Assembly: GCA_958422845.1 (NCBI GenBank)
Contig: CATZPU010000001.1
Span: forward strand, 1 to 27,653
Source: an uncultured Lachnospiraceae bacterium
GTDB taxonomy: Bacteria > Bacillota > Clostridia > Lachnospirales > Lachnospiraceae
Direction of reading: 5' to 3'
Length of the DNA stretch: 27,653 nt
The notes under the pieces are model-generated. The model made no database searches and was not told where the DNA came from. It saw only the letters and a program-made list of their open reading frames with translations. This document shows positions 23,042 through 27,653 of the stretch, in pieces. The stretch's first letter is position 1. Each line of letters starts with the position of its first letter. A program made the translations under genes and the position numbers.

Positions 23042-23536
23042 ATGAGCAAAATCAAAAACGAACCAAAGATCAAAAATAAGATTATTGCGGCAGTAAGAGG
23101 GCAGTTGGAACACAGGGCATTGTGGCTGTATCTTCTGAGAGACGAAGCGGCGAAGCGCGGACTGGATGCGAATGAGTTTTCAAGCGCGGCGATCCGGCGC
23201 TGCGGACTGATACAGGGAAAAAATCTTGTGAAGAAAGGGAAAACTACAAGCCTGAAGGGACTGAAAAAAACACTGTTTACAAAACCGGCCCAGTGGGTTT
23301 TCGAGATGGATGTGTTGGAGAGTACGGACGAGAAGCTGTCTCTCGATTTTCATTACTGTCCGCTCGTAAAGGCATGGCAGAAAGCGGGCTGTTCCGATGA
23401 GGAAATAGCGCAGCTCTGTGATATTGCCATGTGAGGAGATCACGGAATCGGAGAACGGTACGGCAGTGTTCTTGATCTGCCGAAATGTATTGCAAAGGGA
23501 GACGATGTTTGTTCTTTGCGGTATCACAAGAAATAA
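23042..23536 (+). CDS. L-2-amino-thiazoline-4-carboxylate hydrolase-like protein with an in-frame UGA codon (candidate selenoprotein or nonsense mutant)
   Basis: The ATG at 23042 follows GGAGAAGG. Residues 1-130 are open, then TGA (23432-23434), then the same frame continues GDHGIGERYGSVLDL, PKCIAKGDDVCSLRYHKK and a TAA at 23536. Both halves look like one PF14196-type protein (FHYCPLVKAWQKAGCSDEE, then GDHG and a GDDVC ending), so full length would be 164 residues with UGA as codon 131. No frame change is involved. Either UGA is read as selenocysteine, supported by SECIS-like hairpins downstream, or the gene has a fresh stop mutation, supported by the broken peptidase next door. The family name comes from a cysteine-producing enzyme; activity here is unproven. 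No selenocysteine machinery genes lie in the window. Confidence 0.7.
23447..23482 (+). other. SECIS-like hairpins downstream of the in-frame UGA
   Basis: Two alternative folds exist. Fold 1: ATC plus GAGAAC (23447-23456, one bulged G) pairs with GTTCTTGAT (23468-23476), with an 11-nt loop opening GG, 22 nt after the UGA. Fold 2: CGGCAG (23461-23466) pairs with CTGCCG (23477-23482), with a 10-nt loop opening UG, 32 nt after the UGA. Both meet the general bacterial SECIS rules as I know them (loop 16-37 nt from UGA, G within the first two loop bases). Such hairpins also arise by chance. Confidence 0.35.
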
Positions 23537-23593
23537 AAGAAAGTTTACACGGATTAATCATATGAATTCATTCGTTAAGTTAGCTGTAAAGGA

Positions 23594-23599
23594 TATAAT
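23594..23599 (+). promoter_or_regulatory. iadA: Possible -10 element of iadA
   Basis: A perfect TATAAT lies 46 nt before the iadA start codon; the matching -35 (TTCGTT at 23571-23576, 17-nt spacer) is weak. Confidence 0.35.
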
Positions 23600-23644
23600 T
23601 TGCAGGGATGAAACGGGGATATATATGGAAAGGATGGGTATGGG

Positions 23645-24814
23645 ATGTATTTGATCAAGAATGCAGTTGTCTATGCGCCGCAGTATATGGGGAAGAAAGA
23701 TGTGTTAATCGGCGGCGAGAAAATTTTGAAAATAGCTGCCGAACTTCCGGAAGTGGCTGCGTACGGGGTGGAAGTGATCGATGGAAGCGGCAAACTTCTG
23801 ATGCCGGGGCTGATCGACAGTCATGTACATATCCTGGGCGGCGGGGGCGAAGGCGGAGCCAGAACACGGACGCCGGAGATCATGCTTTCTGAAATTATCA
23901 GAGGCGGTGTAACTACAGTCGTAGGCTGCCTTGGGACGGATGGATGCACCAGAACCATGTCAAATCTTCTTGCCAAGGCAAAGGGACTGGAGGAAGAGGG
24001 CATTACAGCCTATGTTTATACAGGCTCCTATCAGGTTCCGGTGCGGACGATTACCGGAAGTATTATGGACGATATTATTTTATTTGACCGGATCATCGGA
24101 ACGGGAGAGATCGCAGTTTCCGATCATCGCTCCTCTCAGCCGACGCGGGAGGAATTTGAAAAGCTTGTGGCAGATACGAGGGTTGGCGGTATTCTTTCCG
24201 CTAAGGCAGGCGTAGTAAATATCCATATGGGCGGCGGAAAAAGAAAGATGGAGCTTCTGTACGATGTGCTTGATCGTACAGAGATTCCGGCTGTAAATAT
24301 GCTTCCCACCCATATAAACCGCAGTCTGGAAATGATGCAGGACGGCATTGCATATGCAAAGAAATACGGCGGATTTATTGATCTGACGACCAGTTTTGAT
24401 ATGGAGCATGCGGCAGCCGATGAAGTAAAAGCGAGCAGAGGACTGAAAATGGCATTGGAGGAGGGAGTTTCTTCCGATAGAATCACTTTTTCGTCTGATG
24501 CGCAGGGCAGCCTGCCGATTTTCGCACCGGATGGTTCCTTTGCGGGACTCGGTGTGGGAAGCATTACCTCTCTTTATCAGGAAATGAAAGATGCAGTATT
24601 AAAAGAAGGACTTCCGCTGGAAACAGCGCTGATGGCAGTAACGTCTAATCCGGTTTCTGTCCTTCGTCTTGTAGGAAAGGGCAGAATCGAAGCTGGTATG
24701 GATGCAGACCTCCTGTTGGCAGATCAGCAAACATTGGAGATAGATTCTGTATTTGCAAAGGGAAAGCAGATGATGGCGCGGGGAGAGTTACTGGTGAAGG
24801 GAACGTTTGAATAG
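23645..24814 (+). CDS. iadA: Isoaspartyl dipeptidase (beta-aspartyl peptidase)
   Basis: This 389-residue amidohydrolase removes beta-linked aspartyl residues from dipeptides left by proteolysis of damaged proteins. The binuclear metal motif LIDSHVHILGGGGEGG holds the HxH pair and the conserved glutamate. Downstream are TTVVGCLGTDG, AVSDHRSSQP, the later histidines (NIHMGGG and PTHINRS) and the catalytic aspartate region TFSSDAQGSLP. At the place where the E. coli enzyme carries its carboxylated bridging lysine (VKCAISDHRS), this one reads GEIAVSDHRS, apparently a glutamate. Length is normal. The start follows AGGATGGG. It follows a damaged peptidase and a hydrolase, suggesting a peptide-scavenging neighbourhood. 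Confidence 0.93.
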   Translation: MYLIKNAVVYAPQYMGKKDVLIGGEKILKIAAELPEVAAYGVEVIDGSGKLLMPGLIDSHVHILGGGGEGGARTRTPEIMLSEIIRGGVTTVVGCLGTDGCTRTMSNLLAKAKGLEEEGITAYVYTGSYQVPVRTITGSIMDDIILFDRIIGTGEIAVSDHRSSQPTREEFEKLVADTRVGGILSAKAGVVNIHMGGGKRKMELLYDVLDRTEIPAVNMLPTHINRSLEMMQDGIAYAKKYGGFIDLTTSFDMEHAAADEVKASRGLKMALEEGVSSDRITFSSDAQGSLPIFAPDGSFAGLGVGSITSLYQEMKDAVLKEGLPLETALMAVTSNPVSVLRLVGKGRIEAGMDADLLLADQQTLEIDSVFAKGKQMMARGELLVKGTFE

Positions 24815-24833
24815 ATAAAGGGAAAGATACGCG

Positions 24834-24923
24834 ATGGCATATACGCCGCGATTTAGGCGGATCACACCATTTAGGATCGATCATATCGTCTCTGTTAAGC
24901 TGGATGATAGATGTGAGTGTTTT
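24834..24923 (+). pseudogene. Possible fragment of a WYL-domain regulator
   Basis: The frame reads AYTPRFRRITPFRIDHIVSV KLDD, weakly resembling the strand pair of a WYL domain as found in helix-turn-helix regulators. Nothing on either side in any frame completes such a gene. The assignment rests on a short stretch and may be wrong. Confidence 0.25.
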
Positions 24924-24934
24924 GGGAGAAGAAA

Positions 24935-25090
24935 ATGCGAGCTGGAACTTATTCCGCACTTCACGGAGCGGGGCGTATTATGTCAAGAACTATTGCAGAA
25001 AAAACAATTGATGAGGCTCCTATGGCATGTATAGAAATAATAAAGAAACCAGGAAATAAATGTAAATATTTACTTTCATTTTACATCTAA
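24935..25090 (+). pseudogene. Remnant of rtcB-like RNA ligase
   Basis: A 51-codon frame reads TYSALHGAGRIMSRT and then, without the normal intervening region, IDEAPMA before degenerating to a TAA. HGAGRxxSR is the guanylylation-site histidine motif of RtcB, and (V/L/I)DE(A/S)PMAY is a conserved C-terminal RtcB motif normally some 50 residues later. Only the end of the gene survives, with an internal deletion. The remaining bases between iadA and the HAD gene hold no gene that I can support. Confidence 0.55.
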
Positions 25091-25158
25091 AGACAATGCA
25101 TTTTACAAAACTAAGCTATTATAAGACTGTGATAGTGTGAAAAGAAAGGATTATAAGA

Positions 25159-25938
25159 ATGAAAATTGATTTCAAAGAAAAGAAGGGATTTATCTGTGAT
25201 ATGGATGGTGTTCTTTATCACGGAAATAAACTGCTTCCTGGAGCTGCTGATTTTATTCACTGGCTGCAGGAAAATGAAAAGGAATATTTGTTTCTCACCA
25301 ATAACAGCGGGATGACCCCAAAAGAATTACAGCAGAAGCTTGAACGACTTGGAGTCCATGTACCGGAGGAACATTTTTATACAAGTGCTTTGGCAACTGC
25401 AGAATTTCTGAAGCAACAGGCTCCGGGATGTTCTGCATATGTAATTGGAGAGGCTGGTCTTTTGAATGCACTCTACGACGCAGGAATTACCATGAACGAT
25501 GTGAATCCGGATTATGTTGTAGTAGGTGAGGGGCGAAGCTATTCTCTGGAAACCTTAACCAGGGCTGTAAATCTGGTTTTAAATGGTGCAAAGTTGATCG
25601 GAGCGAATTCGGATGTTTCCGGTAACATTGAGAATGGAATTGCTCCGGCCTGCAGGGCACTTGTAGCGCCGATTGAAATGGCAACGGGGAAAAAGGCATA
25701 TTTTTGTGGAAAACCTAATGCACTTATGATGCGAACCGGTCTCCGGTTATTAGGATGCCATTCAGAGGAATCAGTGATTATCGGAGATAATATGAATACA
25801 GATATTATTGCAGGAACCGAAAGTGGTGTGGATACAGTTTTGGTGTTATCTGGTGTGTCTGACCGTGATACTGTAAAAGCATATGCTTATCAGCCGACCG
25901 TAATTCTGGATGGCGTTGGAAATATCATTCAGGAATAG
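25159..25938 (+). CDS. HAD-IIA family phosphatase (NagD/AraL-like)
   Basis: This 259-residue cytoplasmic sugar-phosphate or nucleotide phosphatase shows the HAD motifs: CDMDGVLYHG (motif I, nucleophile Asp with DxDGV), FLTNNSG (motif II), the GKPNALM lysine region (motif III) and IIGDNMNTDI (motif IV). The C2-type cap lies between motifs II and III. Typical length suggests an intact gene. The start at 25159 follows AAAGGAT. It is a single-gene unit ending at a strong terminator 43 nt downstream. The codon choice is more AT-rich than in the molybdenum locus, marking the start of the AT-rich right end. The substrate is not predictable. Confidence 0.93.
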   Translation: MKIDFKEKKGFICDMDGVLYHGNKLLPGAADFIHWLQENEKEYLFLTNNSGMTPKELQQKLERLGVHVPEEHFYTSALATAEFLKQQAPGCSAYVIGEAGLLNALYDAGITMNDVNPDYVVVGEGRSYSLETLTRAVNLVLNGAKLIGANSDVSGNIENGIAPACRALVAPIEMATGKKAYFCGKPNALMMRTGLRLLGCHSEESVIIGDNMNTDIIAGTESGVDTVLVLSGVSDRDTVKAYAYQPTVILDGVGNIIQE

Positions 25939-25980
25939 TATCCTGTTACAAACTGGAAAGGGAATACTAAGAATTGGAAA

Positions 25981-26016
25981 GATTACTTATCATGAAAATG
26001 GTAAGTGGTCTTTTTT
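25981..26016 (+). terminator. Intrinsic terminator of the HAD phosphatase gene
   Basis: GATTACTTATCAT (25981-25993) pairs with ATGGTAAGTGGTC (25998-26010) through 13 bp including wobbles, around a GAAA tetraloop, followed by six T (26011-26016). The GAAA loop is the same as in the terminator at 2975. Confidence 0.9.
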
Positions 26017-26113
26017 GCAAAATGGAGCTAATGATTCAGGAGGGATAAGATTACTGTACCGTATTTTGATACGGAACTGGCAGATGTGAAACAGACAGAA
26101 ATGTGATTTTGTA

Positions 26114-26334
26114 ATGACGAGAAGAGGGTTAACTGATATAATTGTTTTATCAAATATCTTAAAGGAGCAGAAGAAGCTGAAGCATTTGCCAATAAGGAAT
26201 ATATTAAACTTCATCGATCTACTTTGAGAAAAGTTGATATTTTCGCTAATATATTAAATCTAGCAATCCAAGGGACGTTAAAAGTTCAATCAAAATGTAT
26301 GAAATATATGGGATTTCTCCACAAGGATTTTTAA
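26114..26334 (+). pseudogene. Unrecognised small gene remnant with probable -1 frameshift
   Basis: From an ATG at 26114 the frame reads TRRGLTDIIVLSNIL, then near TTAAAGG (26158-26164) coding appears to move to another frame as KGAEEAEAFANKEYIKLHRS and runs about 60 codons to a TAA at 26334. One extra A in the AAA tract would join them. I do not recognise the protein. The rest of the 25,939-26,447 gap beyond the terminator shows no supportable gene; composition is AT-rich. Confidence 0.3.
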
Positions 26335-26447
26335 AGTATTGTAATAGCCAGTGGCTGATCCAGTTGATTTGGACAATTATAATGTTGTTTCTGGGGGCTT
26401 GGGTTGGTAAGTTGTTTTAGACTTTGTTACAGAGTTAAGGTACTATT

Positions 26448-27056
26448 ATGAATCAAGACAAAATTGTTCAATTAAAACAAGGATTATTTACAGCCTTTAT
26501 AAATCAAAATATTTCATCAAACTTGGCGTACAAGCCACAGTTTGTATCAAATAACTATAAAGAAGGACGAAAAGTTATTTCATCTATTGAGGATGAGCTT
26601 TTGTCATGCGAGGAATTTGCTATCAGTGTTGCATTTATCACGATGGGTGGAATTACACCGCTTCTTCAAACCCTGAGAGAATTGGAGCAACGTGGTATTC
26701 AGGGGAAGATTCTTACAACAGATTATTTGACTTTCAGTGATCCGAAAGCGCTTCGCATCCTTGCAAGTTTTAAGAATATTGAATTGAAAATGTATGTGAC
26801 AGAGAACGCGAAAGAGGGATTCCATACAAAAGGCTACATTTTCAGGAAAAAAGAAATGTATCGAATTATTGTTGGAAGCTCCAATATGACTCTTAGCGCG
26901 CTTACAACAAATTGTGAATGGAATACCAAGATTGTTTCTACAGAACAAGGTGAGTATACACAAAATGTGGTTGCTGAATTTGAACAGTTGTGGAATGCGC
27001 AGCAATCATTATCTTTTGAACAGTTTATTGAAGCCTATACGAATGTTTATCAGTAA
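26448..27056 (+). pseudogene. PLD-like nuclease domain, truncated from a DEAD/DUF3427-type helicase
   Basis: The 202 residues begin MNQDKIVQLKQGLFTAFINQ and include ISVAFITMGGI, an HxK motif (FHTKGYIF) and IIVGSSNMTLSAL, a phospholipase-D-like fold. From memory this is the N-terminal domain of long SF2 helicases with a C-terminal DUF3427, often in defence or accessory regions. Those proteins continue for many hundred residues with a full helicase. Here the protein stops after FIEAYTNVYQ and no helicase motif follows in any frame. It could still make a free PLD domain, but it looks like a truncated gene. The start follows a weak AAGG site. Confidence 0.7.
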
Positions 27057-27058
27057 AA

Positions 27059-27364
27059 AATAAAAATTATTGGTATTTTGCTGATATTAAATATACACCG
27101 TTTTTTGATTGTAATGGCAAGAGGATTGCTCAGAATGATAGTGTCATATATTATGGGAGATTATATAGTTTATATTTGCTAGATGTGGAAGAATGTTCAG
27201 TGTTTATAGAAGAAAAAGGAGAATGCAGAAAAAAGGAATGGTATTTATCAAAATCTAATAGTGGAATAATTCATAAAGAAATTTCATTAGAAGATGCTGT
27301 CCGAGATGAAAAAGGAAAAATTAAAGTTTATGAGTATTGGATGGGAGAAAAAGGAAAACTATGA
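27059..27364 (+). pseudogene. Unrecognised C-terminal gene fragment without a good start
   Basis: A frame open from before 27059 reads NYWYFADIKYTPFFDCNG, then IYYGRLYSLYLLDVEE, and ends VYEYWMGEKGKL. It seems to be real coding sequence (acidic, ordered composition) but lacks a ribosome binding site; the first ATG-like options are deep inside. It is probably the 3' part of a small accessory gene whose start was lost when the PLD gene was truncated. Function unknown. Confidence 0.4.
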
Positions 27365-27396
27365 TATATAAGCAGTTCGTCTGGTGTAGTACGGAG

Positions 27397-27534
27397 CAAT
27401 AGCCACGACTGCTTTAGCACTTCCCCAGTATCTAACAGGGGGCTCTATTTCACAAAAGACACTTCAAAAGCTGATATTGTCACACTTTGATTTTGACGAT
27501 ATTCAAAAAGAGATGAAAGAAGTCTGCAATCGGT
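27397..27534 (+). pseudogene. Unrecognised short 3' gene fragment
   Basis: One frame reads IATTALALPQYLTGG, then SISQKTLQKLILSHFDFDD to a TAA at 27534 after KEVCNR. It is open only back to a TAG upstream and has no start signal. It is likely a leftover C-terminus of an accessory gene; the family is not recognised. Confidence 0.3.
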
Positions 27535-27653
27535 AAGTTGTAAAGTTGTAAAATAGGGGTAGTTTTACAACTTATTTTACAACTTTTGACTGCCAAAACA
27601 TGAGAATTTATAAGAAGATACAGAAACTACAAGAAAAATGAAAGTTGTAAAAA
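27535..27653. repeat. Cluster of direct and inverted AAGTTGTAAA repeats
   Basis: AAGTTGTAAA occurs at 27535-27544 and again, overlapping, as AAGTTGTAAAATA at 27543-27555. The reverse complement follows at 27563-27573 and 27573-27585 (TATTTTACAACTT, a perfect 13-bp partner). A fifth copy touches the window end (27642-27653). This double head-to-head layout suggests a protein-binding or recombination site rather than a terminator, since no T tract follows. Confidence 0.6.

Noticed and set aside
23418..23654. 78-codon frame after the hydrolase stop as a separate gene
   Set aside because: It is in another frame from the conserved C-terminus, lacks a ribosome binding site and resembles nothing.

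Overview
The window looks like chromosomal DNA from an anaerobic gut-type Clostridia, most likely a Lachnospiraceae. The reasons are strong purine-rich ribosome binding sites, ATG/TTG starts, AzlCD, a thiazoline-carboxylate hydrolase homologue, an isoaspartyl dipeptidase, an oxygen-sensitive radical-SAM reductase activase, and a repeat-bearing protein of a type I associate with this family. Nothing here fixes the species. No rRNA, tRNA, CRISPR array or intact insertion sequence was seen.

Left part (1-11,209, + strand). A three-gene ABC-2 export operon (first gene cut by the window edge) ends at a GAAA-loop terminator. It is followed by the amino-acid exporter pair azlCD, a long-range terminator-like RNA fold and a cluster of DnaA boxes. 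The DnaA boxes cover the promoter and start of a doubly broken serine-hydrolase gene. The nuclease pair sbcD-sbcC comes next, then a strong bidirectional terminator and a protein with two tandem-repeat arrays.

Middle part (11,223-20,317). Apart from nrdG, which has its own promoter, this appears to be a molybdenum (or tungsten) hydroxylase unit. On the minus strand lie a FecBCD-type oxyanion/metal-chelate transporter, a ModE-like DNA-binding protein and a fused THEP1-type NTPase/MocA-like nucleotidyltransferase. Divergently on the plus strand lie the FAD, [2Fe-2S] and molybdopterin subunits of a xanthine dehydrogenase/aldehyde oxidase-family enzyme. The shared intergenic region has back-to-back promoters with 17-nt spacers. 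A 24-nt imperfect palindrome resembling the E. coli ModE box sits on the predicted transporter start point. The reading is import of oxyanion, sensing by the ModE-like protein, cofactor maturation, and use in the hydroxylase.

Right part (20,388-27,653). A peroxide-defence pair (bcp/prxQ and yaaA) is followed by a broken M20 peptidase. Next is a thiazoline-carboxylate-hydrolase-like gene interrupted by one in-frame UGA, after which clear coding sequence continues in the same frame to a TAA. SECIS-like hairpins lie at suitable distance, so it is either a new selenoprotein or a fresh nonsense mutant. iadA follows, then a small graveyard with an rtcB fragment and a HAD phosphatase. From about 25.9 kb the DNA is AT-rich and full of fragments: a PLD domain cut from a large helicase, orphan reading frames, and a cluster of inverted AAGTTGTAAA repeats. 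This looks like the eroded edge of an accessory island.

Most striking items: the UGA-interrupted hydrolase, the ModE-box-controlled molybdenum locus, and the ectopic DnaA-box cluster.
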